A stretch of DNA of 39,451 nucleotides from Gemmatimonadota bacterium (GTDB lineage: Bacteria > Gemmatimonadota > Gemmatimonadetes > Longimicrobiales > Gaopeijiaceae), in NCBI GenBank assembly GCA_022826025.1, contig JAJDVR010000048.1, positions 1 through 39,451 on the forward strand, written 5' to 3'. Shown here in pieces: positions 1 through 9,431 of this stretch. Every line of letters begins with the position of its first letter. The first letter of the stretch is position 1. A model generated the notes under the pieces. That model ran no database searches and was not told the DNA's origin. It saw only the letters and a list, made by a program, of their open reading frames with translations. The position numbers were made by a program, and so were the translations under genes.

Positions 1-162
1 CACCTCCAGCCCCACCCACGACGGCCCCGGCAGCGCGGGGGCGGGCAACTCCTCCAGCTTGACGCCCCCGGCAGCCCCGAAGAGCGCCCAGTCTGTCACC
101 CGGCCGAGGGACTTGGCGATCAGATAACCGGGAATGGAAACGTGGAAGCGGACGGCGCGCAT
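1..162 (-). CDS. Zinc-dependent (MDR) alcohol dehydrogenase-like protein, N-terminal part, truncated by window edge
   Basis: Reverse strand from ATG at 162 reads MRAVRFHVSIPGYLIAKSLGRVTDWALFGAAGGVKLEELPAPALPGPSWVGLEV, resembling the N-terminus of MDR dehydrogenases. Open to the window edge. Confidence 0.6.
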   Translation of the reverse strand, partial: MRAVRFHVSIPGYLIAKSLGRVTDWALFGAAGGVKLEELPAPALPGPSWVGLEV

Positions 163-215
163 ATGGTTGCTCGGTGTTGGTTCGGGTCGGGTTGGACGGG
201 TCGCGTTGGACTGGC

Positions 216-1211
216 TCAGGAGCCGCCCCGCTCCCGCAGCGCCCCGAGTGCAAGACGAACCTGCACCGGCACCATCGCCCGCCGCCAGTCCGCATCGACG
301 ATGGCGTTCTCGAGCGGATGGCACTGGCGATGAGCGCGCTCCGCGAGCGCCTCGATCACCTCGGTGGTGAGCGTGCGGCCCAGGGCGATGCGGGCCCACC
401 CGGTCAGCAGCCGCGGACGGGCGCCCAGCGCGGTCACCACGCCCATGATCTGGCAGACCCGTCCGGAGCGCTGGAAGTCGGCTGAGACCGCCACCGAAAG
501 CAGCGGGAAGTCGATCGAGCGGCGCTGGCGCAGCTTGGTGTACGCCGCGCGGCTGTCGCGCGAGGGAAACGGAATGCGCACCCGGGTCACGATCTCGCCC
601 GGCTTCCTGCGACTGTTCCAGATGCCGTCCGCCAGGAAGAAGTCGTTCAGGCCCACTTCCCGGCGTCCCTCCGATCCGGCCAGCTCGACGGTCGCGCCCA
701 GGGTCATGAGCACGGGCGGGGTATCGGCCGAATGCGCGGCCACACACTTCTTCCCCACGCGGGTGACGTGGCAGACGTCTCCATCCTTCTTCAGGCAGTA
801 CCCGAGGGCATCCCGCCAGAACTCCGTCTGGTTGTAGTAGGTGCAGCGGGTGTCCAGGCAGATGTTGCCTCCCAGGGTGCCCATGTTGCGCAGTTGCGGC
901 CCCGCCACCTGCCCGGCCGCCGCGGCCAGCGACGGGAACCGGCGCCGCACCTCGCGATGGCGTGCCACCGAGGCCAGCGTCTCCGCCCCCCCGATCACCA
1001 GGACGCTGCCTTCGCGCCGGAACCCTCTCATGCCGGGGATCTGCTTGAGCGCGATCAGGTGGTCCGGGGTGAAGAGCCGATGCTTCATGTTGGGGATGAG
1101 GTCGGTGCCGCCGGAGACCGGAAGCGCCCGGCTCCCCCAGCGGTCGAGCAGCCCCACGGCTTCGTCCACCGTTCGGGGCCGGTGATACCGGAACGGGGGC
1201 AGGCGCAGCAT
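216..1211 (-). CDS. FAD-binding subunit of a molybdenum hydroxylase (4-hydroxybenzoyl-CoA reductase beta / xanthine dehydrogenase FAD subunit type)
   Basis: PVSGGTDLIPNMK and GPQLRNMGTLGGNICLDTRC motifs; Cys-rich insertion CLDTRC...GYCLKKDGDVCHVTRVGKKC as in HcrB-type subunits. Confidence 0.9.
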   Translation of the reverse strand: MLRLPPFRYHRPRTVDEAVGLLDRWGSRALPVSGGTDLIPNMKHRLFTPDHLIALKQIPGMRGFRREGSVLVIGGAETLASVARHREVRRRFPSLAAAAGQVAGPQLRNMGTLGGNICLDTRCTYYNQTEFWRDALGYCLKKDGDVCHVTRVGKKCVAAHSADTPPVLMTLGATVELAGSEGRREVGLNDFFLADGIWNSRRKPGEIVTRVRIPFPSRDSRAAYTKLRQRRSIDFPLLSVAVSADFQRSGRVCQIMGVVTALGARPRLLTGWARIALGRTLTTEVIEALAERAHRQCHPLENAIVDADWRRAMVPVQVRLALGALRERGGS

Positions 1212-2135
1212 TCAGCGATCTCCGCTCGCAGTGCCGGGGTTCAGGGGTCGAGCCACCATGATCCCGTCCTGGCCCCCGATGCGCTGCACGCGCTCCGAGA
1301 GCGGAACCTCGCTGATCTGGACCTCGGACCCGACCAGGGGGGCGTGCAGCAGGAACACGCTGCCGTCCCGCACCAGCGCCAGCCCGGTATGCGCGATGTC
1401 GAGGCCACCAACGGTGGACGTGGCGGCGATGATGTCGCCGTCGGCGATGTCCGGAGCCGCTTCCTCGATGCGCTCCTCGCCGATGTAGTAGCGCGGCCGC
1501 GCGCTCAGCCGCGCCTCCGTGCGCGCGATCTCGTCGACCACGCCGGGCTCCGAGAGCTGCCGGTAGGCTTCCGGGTGCGTCGACATGAAGTCGATCGGGG
1601 TTTCGTCGGCCATGCCGCCGAGCTCCCGGGAGACGTCGCGCACCAGCCCTCGCGCCTCGTTGTCGGCGATCCACTCCGAGAAGTAGTGGAGCCGGCTCGG
1701 ATAGCCCTCGAGCTTCCCTCCCCGGTACCGGATCTCGGTGAGCAACCCCCGGTACTCGGCGCGCAAGAGCTCCTCGTCGTCGAGCATCGACGGGTCGTGG
1801 AGATGAACGAAGCGGCCCAGCGCGAGCACGTTCTCGACGAAGGTCACGCAGTCGAGTTGCCTCAGGTTGACGACCAGCCGCTCGGGACCCTCCACCTCCA
1901 GTGTCGCGGGCACATACGCGGTGCCCACGAAGCCGACCCCGATGCGCGCCATGGTCTCGCCCAGCGGGAGGAGGTGGAGCCCTTCCTCCCAGGCGCGGGC
2001 GAGGGTCGAGCGCACGATGCCCCAGTCCTCCGCCGTCCCCTCGGACAACGCCAGCAGGCGGGCCTCCTCGACGGGAGACCCGGGATCACAGGATGCAAGG
2101 GCCAGAGGCGCCACGATGGCTGCGGCGCATCGCAT
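1212..2135 (-). CDS. DUF1460 (N-acetylmuramoyl-L-alanine amidase-like) putative lipoprotein
   Basis: LRQLDCVTFVENVLAL Cys motif and HTGLAL His region typical of DUF1460. Likely start MRCAAAIVAPLALASC (lipobox) at 2135; the track ORF extends to 2258. Confidence 0.8.
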   Translation of the reverse strand: MRCAAAIVAPLALASCDPGSPVEEARLLALSEGTAEDWGIVRSTLARAWEEGLHLLPLGETMARIGVGFVGTAYVPATLEVEGPERLVVNLRQLDCVTFVENVLALGRFVHLHDPSMLDDEELLRAEYRGLLTEIRYRGGKLEGYPSRLHYFSEWIADNEARGLVRDVSRELGGMADETPIDFMSTHPEAYRQLSEPGVVDEIARTEARLSARPRYYIGEERIEEAAPDIADGDIIAATSTVGGLDIAHTGLALVRDGSVFLLHAPLVGSEVQISEVPLSERVQRIGGQDGIMVARPLNPGTASGDR

Positions 2136-2254
2136 CAAGCGCGTGTAATACGAGTGTAATACACACCCCAATGGGCGTCTTCCATCGAGCCGCCGATCGT
2201 TGCGGGCCTCCATGCGACTCCCCGGCGCGGGAAGCCCGGGATTCGCGCCGGCGT

Positions 2255-4756
2255 TCATCGACCCACTCCCGCGGTCGCCGCGATGTCGGTACTCGCGGCT
2301 TCACCTGATCGGGCGGTCCGTCGCCGGGGCGGCTCCAGCGCCTTCGGGCCCCCGGCCTCCTGGATGGCCTTCCACACATTCGGCGGCGAGAAGGGCAGAC
2401 GGTCCATGCGCACTCCGGTTGCGTCGTAGATGGCGTTGGCGATTGCGGGAATCGAGGAATGCAGCGGCCCCTCCCCCGCCTCCTTGGCCCCGTAGGGGCC
2501 CTCCGGGTCGATCGACTCGACGATGAGCGATTCGATTTCCGGCGTGTCCAGGCTGGTTGGGATGCGGTAGTCGAGGAGCGAGGGCGCGTTGTGGAGCCCC
2601 GCGCGTCCCTGCGCGGCGGACTTGAAGATCTGCTCCTCCATGAGGGCCTCGGCAAAGCCCATGTAGACGGACCCCTCCATCTGGCCCTCCACCAGCAGCG
2701 GGTTCAGGGCACGCCCGCAGTCGTGCGCCACCCAGATCCGTACCACGTCCACGACCCCGGTCTCGAGATCCACGTCGACCTCGGCCACATGGGCGGTGAA
2801 CGAGTACGCGGGCGAGGCGCCGATGGTCCCGCCCCGGTAGTCGCCGTGATTGTCGCGCGGGGTGTTGTACCAGCCCGTGGCTCCCAGCGTGCCGAAGCGC
2901 GCCTCGGCCAGGTTGAAGGCCTCCGCAATGGGCATCCGGCGCCCGGTGTCGGGCGCGTAATACGCCCCTCCCCCCGCCAGCTGAACCTGGCCCGGCCGGC
3001 ATTCCCAGTGCTCGGCCACGGCCTCCTGCACCTTCCGCCGCAGCTTGCGGGCGGCATCGATGCAGGCGTTGCCGAGCATGAAGGTGATGCGCGACGAATA
3101 CGCGCCCAGGTCCACCGGGGTGAAGTCTGTGTCACCGGCCAGCACGCGCACGTACTCGAGCGGCACGCCCAGTTCTTCCGCGGTGATGTACGCCACCATG
3201 GAGTCGCATCCCTGCCCGATCTCCGATGCTCCGCTCAGCACCGCCACCCGCCCCGACCGGTCCACCTGCAACTGGATCGCCGACTGCGGCATCTCGTTGG
3301 GGTAGACCGGGTAGTTGGTCCCGGAGATGTAGCAGGACCCTGCGACCCCGAGTCCCCGCCCCCGGGGCAGCCGTCGATGGCGCTCCCGCCATCCGCTGGC
3401 CTCCTCCACCGCATCCAGACACTCCAGGAAGCCGTTCGAGGTGACGCGCAGCTCGTTGACCGTGCGCGTGTTGCCGCCCATGAAGTTGACGCGCCGGAGC
3501 TCGATGGGGTCCATCGCCAGCCTCTCGGCGAGCTTGTCCAGCTGCACTTCGAAGGCGAAGCGCGGCTGCACCGAGCCGTGGCCGCGTTTCGGGCCGCAGG
3601 CGGGCTTGTTGGTGTAGACGCGCGTGGAATCGAAGCGATACGCGGGCATGGCGTAGGGAGCGGTGAGCAGCTGGCCCGCGTAATACGTGGTCACGAGCCC
3701 GAAGGACGCGTAGGCGCCCCCGTCGAGCACGACCTCCGCGTCCACCGCCTGCAGCCGGCCCTCGTCGTCGGCGCCGGTGCGGTACTTCATGTGGAAGGGA
3801 TGGCGCCCGCGGTGGGCGTAGAACACCTCCTCGCGGGTGTAGAGGATCTTGACCGGACGTCCCGTCTCCATGGACAGGCGGGCTGCGCAGAACTCCAGGT
3901 CGAAGGGCTCGGACTTGCCGCCGAAGGCCCCGCCCACGGGCGGCTGCACAACCCGGATGGTCGCCGGGTCCAGCCCCAGAACCGAGGCCAGCTCGCGGTG
4001 CAGGTAGTGCGGCACCTGGGTCGCCGACCACACCGTCAGGCGCCCGTTCTCGTCGTAGCGGCCGATGGCGCAGTGCGGCTCGATGGGGGTGTGGGTGCTG
4101 CCCTCGAAGAAGTACTCCCCCTCCACCACGACGTCCGCTTCCGCCATGCCCTCGTCCACTTCGCCGAAGCTGAGCTGCACCCGCTTGGTGACGTTGCCGT
4201 TCCGCCCCTCCCGGCGAGGCTCGTGGATGAAGGGACGCTCGTCGCTCCCATCGGCCGCGAGCGCCTCCGCGGGACTCAGGCAGGCGGGCAGCTCGTCGTA
4301 CTCGACGCGGATCCGCGAGAGCGCCCGGTTCGCGGTGTCCTCGTCCACCGCCGCCACCGCCGCCACCCCGTCGCCGATGTAGCGCACCCGCTCCACGCAC
4401 AGCGGGTACTCGTCGGGGGTCCAGGGAATGATCCCGTAGCGGACGGGCATGTCGCGGCCCGTGACGACCGCGTGCACGCCCTCGAGCACGAGGGCCCGGG
4501 AAGCGTCGATGGAGAGGATGCGCGCGTGCGGGTGCGGGCTGCGCAGAATCTTTCCATGCAGCATGCCGGGAAGCGAGATGTCGTCGGTATACGCCGCCTT
4601 GCCCGTGGCCTTGGCCAGCCCGTCCACCTTGCGCTGGGGTTTGCCTATGAGCGTAAAGCCGGACCCCGTCCCGGCGCCCGTCCCGGCCGCGCCGCCCGAC
4701 TCCGCCCACAGGGGAAGATCCCCCAGGGCCGGGGCACGGCTCGGGAGGTCGCTCAT
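2255..4756 (-). CDS. Molybdopterin-binding large subunit of xanthine dehydrogenase/4-hydroxybenzoyl-CoA reductase family
   Basis: KVDGLAKATGKAAYTDDISLPGMLHGKILRSPHPHARI, GGAFGGK, GPYGAKEAGEGP. Start MSDLPSRAP at 4756 overlaps the upstream stop; the longer track ORF to 5116 is read-through in the wrong frame. Confidence 0.93.
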   Translation of the reverse strand: MSDLPSRAPALGDLPLWAESGGAAGTGAGTGSGFTLIGKPQRKVDGLAKATGKAAYTDDISLPGMLHGKILRSPHPHARILSIDASRALVLEGVHAVVTGRDMPVRYGIIPWTPDEYPLCVERVRYIGDGVAAVAAVDEDTANRALSRIRVEYDELPACLSPAEALAADGSDERPFIHEPRREGRNGNVTKRVQLSFGEVDEGMAEADVVVEGEYFFEGSTHTPIEPHCAIGRYDENGRLTVWSATQVPHYLHRELASVLGLDPATIRVVQPPVGGAFGGKSEPFDLEFCAARLSMETGRPVKILYTREEVFYAHRGRHPFHMKYRTGADDEGRLQAVDAEVVLDGGAYASFGLVTTYYAGQLLTAPYAMPAYRFDSTRVYTNKPACGPKRGHGSVQPRFAFEVQLDKLAERLAMDPIELRRVNFMGGNTRTVNELRVTSNGFLECLDAVEEASGWRERHRRLPRGRGLGVAGSCYISGTNYPVYPNEMPQSAIQLQVDRSGRVAVLSGASEIGQGCDSMVAYITAEELGVPLEYVRVLAGDTDFTPVDLGAYSSRITFMLGNACIDAARKLRRKVQEAVAEHWECRPGQVQLAGGGAYYAPDTGRRMPIAEAFNLAEARFGTLGATGWYNTPRDNHGDYRGGTIGASPAYSFTAHVAEVDVDLETGVVDVVRIWVAHDCGRALNPLLVEGQMEGSVYMGFAEALMEEQIFKSAAQGRAGLHNAPSLLDYRIPTSLDTPEIESLIVESIDPEGPYGAKEAGEGPLHSSIPAIANAIYDATGVRMDRLPFSPPNVWKAIQEAGGPKALEPPRRRTARSGEAASTDIAATAGVGR

Positions 4757-5262
4757 TCCCCGTTCTCCGTTCCACCGTTCTGCCCGCGTAACACCGCCGC
4801 GGCCGACTCGACCGCATCGTAGATCTTGGTGTAGCCGGTGCAGCGGCAGAGGTTGCCGGCGAGCGCCTCCCGGATTTCCGTCCGACTCGGGGTATCGTTG
4901 CGCTCCAGAAGGGCGGCCGCCGAGCACAGGATGCCGGGGGTGCAGAACCCGCACTGCGCCGCCCCGTTGAGGTCGAAGGCGTCCTGCAGCGGGTGCGGCC
5001 GGCCTGCGCCGGCGAGCCCTTCGACGGTGCGGATTTCCAGCCCGTCCGCGGCCAGGACCGGGGTGATGCACGACAGATGCGGCTCTCCATCGAGGATAAC
5101 CGTGCACGCCCCGCAATCGCCCTTGTCACAGCCCTGCTTGGAGCCGGTGAGCCCGATCACGTAGCGCAGCGTCTCCAGCAGCGTGTAGTGCGAGGGGACG
5201 CCCGGCGCGTAGTCGTCTCCGTTTACGCGCAGATGGACGATGCAGGTCGTGGCCTTCACCAT
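4753..5262 (-). CDS. [2Fe-2S] small subunit of molybdenum hydroxylase
   Basis: GCDKGDCGACTVILDG and CGFCTPG...GNLCRCTGYTKI motifs for two [2Fe-2S] clusters. Start MVKATTCIVHL preferred over the ORF-track start at 5307. Confidence 0.93.
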   Translation of the reverse strand: MVKATTCIVHLRVNGDDYAPGVPSHYTLLETLRYVIGLTGSKQGCDKGDCGACTVILDGEPHLSCITPVLAADGLEIRTVEGLAGAGRPHPLQDAFDLNGAAQCGFCTPGILCSAAALLERNDTPSRTEIREALAGNLCRCTGYTKIYDAVESAAAVLRGQNGGTENGE

Positions 5263-5446
5263 GCGAGCGCGGCAGCCTCCCGCTTCCTGTGAGATTCCCG
5301 AACCCAATAATACCAGGACTTGAGGCGACAGTTCTCCCCGCGTTACCTTCCGCCCATCGGGATGTCCGAAGCGGCGATCCGGTTAGCGCCATTGCCGACT
5401 GCGCGTCCCGTTCCCCGTCGTCCCCCGCGATCGGAGTGTTTTCGCG

Positions 5447-5866
5447 ATGCCATACCCGGAGATGATCGTCGCCCCCATGCGCGCGGAACTCGTCCGCCTG
5501 GGCTTTCAGGAACTGCGCACGCCGGACCAGGTGGATGCGGTGGTGGACGGTGAGGACCGCCCGCTGCTCCTGGTGGTCAACTCGATCTGCGGTTGCGCGG
5601 CCGGCGCCATGCGTCCCGGCGTCGCCCTGGCGCTGGAGAACGAGAATCGCCCCGAGATCCTGACCACCGTTTTCGCCGGTCAGGACATGGACGCCACGGC
5701 CAAGGCGCGAGAGTACATCGCCGGCTACCCGCCGTCGTCGCCCTCGGTTGCGCTGTTCAAGGAAGGCGAGCTCGTGTACATGATGGAACGGCACCAGATC
5801 GAGGGGCATTCGGCCTACCAGATCGCCGCCGACCTGGGCAGCGCCTTCGACGAGCACTGCGCGTAA
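5447..5866 (+). CDS. Bacilliredoxin, BrxA/BrxB (YphP/YqiW) family
   Basis: MPYPEMIVAPMRAELVRLGFQELRT... with NSICGCAAG (CGC) motif. Confidence 0.88.
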   Translation: MPYPEMIVAPMRAELVRLGFQELRTPDQVDAVVDGEDRPLLLVVNSICGCAAGAMRPGVALALENENRPEILTTVFAGQDMDATAKAREYIAGYPPSSPSVALFKEGELVYMMERHQIEGHSAYQIAADLGSAFDEHCA

Positions 5867-5919
5867 CTTCGGGCTGGGCCGCGTCCGCCGGCGGAAGAGG
5901 CGGGAGCGCCGCGGTCCCC

Positions 5920-6831
5920 TCAGAGGATCGTCTGTCCCAGCGCGGAGGCGATCAGTCCCACCGCCATCCGGGCGGTGCGGTTGTGGGCGTCCAGCACGGG
6001 GTTGAGTTCCACCACTTCCAGGCTGACGAGCCGTCTCGACCGCGCCACCTTCTCACAGACCAGGTGCCCTTCGCGGAAGGTCAGCCCGCCGGGCACGGGC
6101 GTGCCGACCCCCGGTGCGATCATGGGGTCGAGGCTGTCCAGGTCGTAGGAGAGGTGGAACCCGGCGGTGCCCGCGCCGGCTCGAGCGATCGCCTCGTCCA
6201 CGCAGGGGGCGATGCCGCGCTCGTCGACCTCCGACATCGTGAACACGCGCACGCCGGATGACTTGACCACTTCCCGCTCGGCCGGGTCGATCTGGCGCAC
6301 GCCGATCATGCTCACATTCTCCGGCCGCACCGCCGGATGCAGGTCCGCCAGCGATCGCAGCACCCGCGGCCCGTGCCCCGTCAGCACCGCGAGCGGCATC
6401 CCGTGCACGTTGCCTGACGGGCTGGTCGCCGGCGTGTTCATGTCCGAGTGCGCATCCACCCAGATGAGGCCGATCCTCTCCCGGCTGCGTGCGTAGAAGC
6501 GGCTGACGCCCGCCACCGATCCGATGGCGATGCTGTGGTCGCCGCCCAGCACGAGGGGCATGCATCCCCGCACCAGCGCGTCCTCGACCATGTCGCGGGC
6601 GCGGCGGCATACGGATTCGACTTCGGGCAGGTAGCGCGCGTGCCGGTCCCGCTGCTCGGTGCGCTCGGGATCGGTCGCCACCACCGTTCCCATCTCGCGG
6701 ACACGATAGTCGAGTCCCTCCAGCGCGTCCCTGAGGCCGGCGATGCGCATTGCCGACGGCCCCATGTCCACGCCGCGCCGCCCGGCGCCGAGATCCATCT
6801 GCACCGACACCAGCGCCACCTCCCTCACCAT
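5920..6831 (-). CDS. rocF: Arginase
   Basis: GGDHSIAIGSVAG, WVDAHSDMNTP, SYDLDSLDPMIAPGVGTPVPGGLTFREG: ureohydrolase metal-binding motifs. Confidence 0.92.
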   Translation of the reverse strand: MVREVALVSVQMDLGAGRRGVDMGPSAMRIAGLRDALEGLDYRVREMGTVVATDPERTEQRDRHARYLPEVESVCRRARDMVEDALVRGCMPLVLGGDHSIAIGSVAGVSRFYARSRERIGLIWVDAHSDMNTPATSPSGNVHGMPLAVLTGHGPRVLRSLADLHPAVRPENVSMIGVRQIDPAEREVVKSSGVRVFTMSEVDERGIAPCVDEAIARAGAGTAGFHLSYDLDSLDPMIAPGVGTPVPGGLTFREGHLVCEKVARSRRLVSLEVVELNPVLDAHNRTARMAVGLIASALGQTIL

Positions 6832-7538
6832 CCGCGGAGCTCCTTTCGGCGGGCCTTCCGCGCCAGCTTTCGACGGCGGGCCGCGTCCCTCTCCCTCTCG
6901 CCCGGCAGCCGCGTGGTCACATCGACGCCACCCATCACGGCCACTCCGTTGACCCGCAACACCGGAGATTCCGGATCCGAGGAAGCCACGGACGCATCCG
7001 CCAGTTCGTCAGGCTTCCGTTCGAACGCTCCCAGGACGCCCACACCGTTGCACTCGACCTGCAGACCCGGCGGAACGATGACGTCCACGCCGCCCCACAT
7101 GGCGAATACGGTCACCTCGGTAACGCCCGGCCCGAACCCGGCCTCCCGAAAATCGAGTTCGACGCCTCCCATGAGCGCGAGCGCGTGCATCTCGCGGGGC
7201 GCGATCCACGCGCCACCCCGCGTGCTCGCTCCCAGGACACCTGCCATGAACTGCCGGGACGGCACCCTCTCCGGGGACACCACATTCGCCGGGAGGTTCG
7301 GGCTCGCGGGGGTCGCCGAAGCCGTGCCGCCGCTGGCCGGCTGCAGGGCCGTCGGAGGGAAACCGGCCACGAGCGCCGCGAGCTGACGGGTCGTGGTCGC
7401 CCGGTGCGCGAGATCCAGGCGGCGCTCGAAGTCGGGCATCGACAGGCGATCCTCGGCAAATCGCTCGCACAACCGGTCGATGGTGGCCTGGCGCACTTTC
7501 TCCAACCCTGTGCCACCGGCCCCGGGGTCGTTCTTCAT
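6825..7538 (-). CDS. DUF1707 (SHOCT-like) plus LiaF-like C-terminal domain protein
   Basis: N-terminal RQATIDRLCERFAEDRLSMPDFERRLDLAHRATTTRQLAALV; C-terminal ALALMGGVELDFREAGFGPGVTEVTVFAMWGGVDVIVPPG. Confidence 0.75.
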   Translation of the reverse strand: MKNDPGAGGTGLEKVRQATIDRLCERFAEDRLSMPDFERRLDLAHRATTTRQLAALVAGFPPTALQPASGGTASATPASPNLPANVVSPERVPSRQFMAGVLGASTRGGAWIAPREMHALALMGGVELDFREAGFGPGVTEVTVFAMWGGVDVIVPPGLQVECNGVGVLGAFERKPDELADASVASSDPESPVLRVNGVAVMGGVDVTTRLPGERERDAARRRKLARKARRKELRGW

Positions 7539-8714
7539 CTACCTTCCTCCGGACAGAAACTCCCGGCCGAAATCCTCCAGAATGCGCGCGCACGCCTCGA
7601 TTTCGTCGACGGCGATCCACTCGTCGGCGGAGTGCGCCTGCGCGATCGAGCCGGGACCGAAACATACGGCCGGAGTCCCGGACCGGTTCAGGAAGGCGGC
7701 GTCGACCCAGGCGGTCATGCCTTCGATGGTCGGATCCCGTCCGCTGCCGGCGATCGCCCCGAGCAGGCCCTGCACCAGGGGTGACGACTCCGCCACCTCC
7801 GTCCCCGGACGCTCCAGCGTCATGCGCAGCGCGGCGCCGGAGCGCGCCTCCTCGCCCAGCCCCGCCACCACGGCCGCGAGCTCCTGCATGACGGCCTCCG
7901 GCGACTCGTGGGGAAGGGTTCGCCGCTCCACCACGACCTCGCAGTGCTCCGGGTAGACCGACGGGGCGGCCCCTCCGGAGATGGTCCCCGCGTGAATGGA
8001 CCCCCAGCCCAGCAGGGGATGCGGCGACCGCTCGAACAGGCCCTCCTCGTACTCCGCCATGGCGACGAGAAACTCGGCGGCGTGCAGAATCGCGTCCACC
8101 CCCTGATCGGGCCGCGAGCCGTGTGCAGCGCGCCCTGCAAAGCGGGCCTCGATCCACACAAAACCCTTGTGCGCGGGCATGACCGCGAGTCCGGTGGGCT
8201 CGCACACCACGGCGGCATCGGCCCGCACTCCCGCCTCGGTGAGCCCCGCCATTCCGGTGCTCGCGTGCTCCTCGTCGGCGGTCAGCGCGACAATGAGGTC
8301 ACCGCGAGGACCCTGGGCCGCCAGGGCGGCCGCGGCGCTCAGGAGGGCCGCCACCCCACCCTTCATGTCGCACGACCCTCGTCCCCACAGCCGTCCATCC
8401 CGAACCTCCGCGCCAAACGGATCGATGGTCATCCCCTCGACGCCGACGGTGTCCAGGTGACCGTTGAACATCAGGCGCCGGGGTCCATCGCCCATGCGCC
8501 CGACCACGTTGGGGCGGCCCGGCTCCGGCTCCGTCAGCGAGACGTCGAATCCCCACCCTGCGAGCAATCCGGCCGCGCAGGCGGCGATCTCCGCCTCTCC
8601 GCTGCCGGAGGCCTCGATACGCGGATTGACGGACGGCAGGGCCACCAGGAGGCGCGCCAGCGACAGCGCGTCGCCTTTCCTCGCACGGCTCTCCACGCTC
8701 TCATGCGGGGTCAT
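7539..8714 (-). CDS. M20 family metallopeptidase (ArgE/DapE type)
   Basis: FNGHLDTVGVEG, GRGSCDMKGGVAALL, ALTADEEHASTGMAG motifs. Confidence 0.9.
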   Translation of the reverse strand: MTPHESVESRARKGDALSLARLLVALPSVNPRIEASGSGEAEIAACAAGLLAGWGFDVSLTEPEPGRPNVVGRMGDGPRRLMFNGHLDTVGVEGMTIDPFGAEVRDGRLWGRGSCDMKGGVAALLSAAAALAAQGPRGDLIVALTADEEHASTGMAGLTEAGVRADAAVVCEPTGLAVMPAHKGFVWIEARFAGRAAHGSRPDQGVDAILHAAEFLVAMAEYEEGLFERSPHPLLGWGSIHAGTISGGAAPSVYPEHCEVVVERRTLPHESPEAVMQELAAVVAGLGEEARSGAALRMTLERPGTEVAESSPLVQGLLGAIAGSGRDPTIEGMTAWVDAAFLNRSGTPAVCFGPGSIAQAHSADEWIAVDEIEACARILEDFGREFLSGGR

Positions 8715-8902
8715 CGCGGAGTCCCGCCGAGGGGCGGCCCATGACCCGGGAGGGCATCAGTTTTCAGTTGCTCCGGCAAGGTCGTTTCCGGTTTTCCGAT
8801 TCCACGCATCCGCCGTGATGCGGGCAAGCGCGCCCGAATTGGGGAGATTGCCGCCCTCAGGGGAGGTTTTGCGCCCGAATTGGGCGAGGCACGGTTCATG
8901 CT

Positions 8903-9106
8903 ATGAAGGGGCGGCGAAGGCTGGTTGGAAAATGGGATCTGCAAACTGGGGAGGGGATCATCCGAGCCTTTACCGTTGGCCTGCTGGGTGCCGCTGCCGT
9001 GGCCACCCTCATCCTCGTCGGCACCCGGTCCCGCCACCGCACGCGGGTCCGGGACGCCTACAGGCGAGCGCTCACCCCGGAGCAGCTGCGGGAACTGGGC
9101 ATCTGA
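8903..9106 (+). CDS. Small single-pass membrane protein, hypothetical
   Basis: 67 aa with one hydrophobic segment (AFTVGLLGAAAVATLILVG) and a basic tail. Confidence 0.5.
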   Translation: MKGRRRLVGKWDLQTGEGIIRAFTVGLLGAAAVATLILVGTRSRHRTRVRDAYRRALTPEQLRELGI

Positions 9107-9197
9107 TCATCTGACGCCCCGATTCCCCCGGCGCGATTCGCTCGCGCGCCTCCGGGAAGGGGTGACCCTTCGGCACAGATCGTCCGTCCGCCGCGGA

Positions 9198-9431
9198 TCA
9201 GCCGAAGTAGTCCGTGTTTTTCTCGATGTAGCTCGTCCACTCCTCGGGGACATCCGTGTCCGGGAAGATGGCCTGCACGGGACACTCGGGCTCGCACGCT
9301 CCGCAATCAATGCACTCATCGGGGTGGATGAGGTATTGATCCTCGGTTTCGTAGATGCAGTCCACCGGACACACCTCGACGCAACTCGCGTCCTTGGTCC
9401 CGATGCACGGCTCCGTGATGATGTATGTCAT
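9198..9431 (-). CDS. Ferredoxin (bacterial 7Fe/8Fe type)
   Basis: MTYIITEPCIGTKDASCVEVCPVDCIYE...CIDCGACEPECPVQAIFPD. Confidence 0.95.
   Translation of the reverse strand: MTYIITEPCIGTKDASCVEVCPVDCIYETEDQYLIHPDECIDCGACEPECPVQAIFPDTDVPEEWTSYIEKNTDYFG

Noticed and set aside
2459-4822. 787-aa plus-strand ORF
   Set aside because: Antisense to the clear molybdopterin-binding subunit. Composition typical of high-GC shadow ORFs with no recognisable domain.
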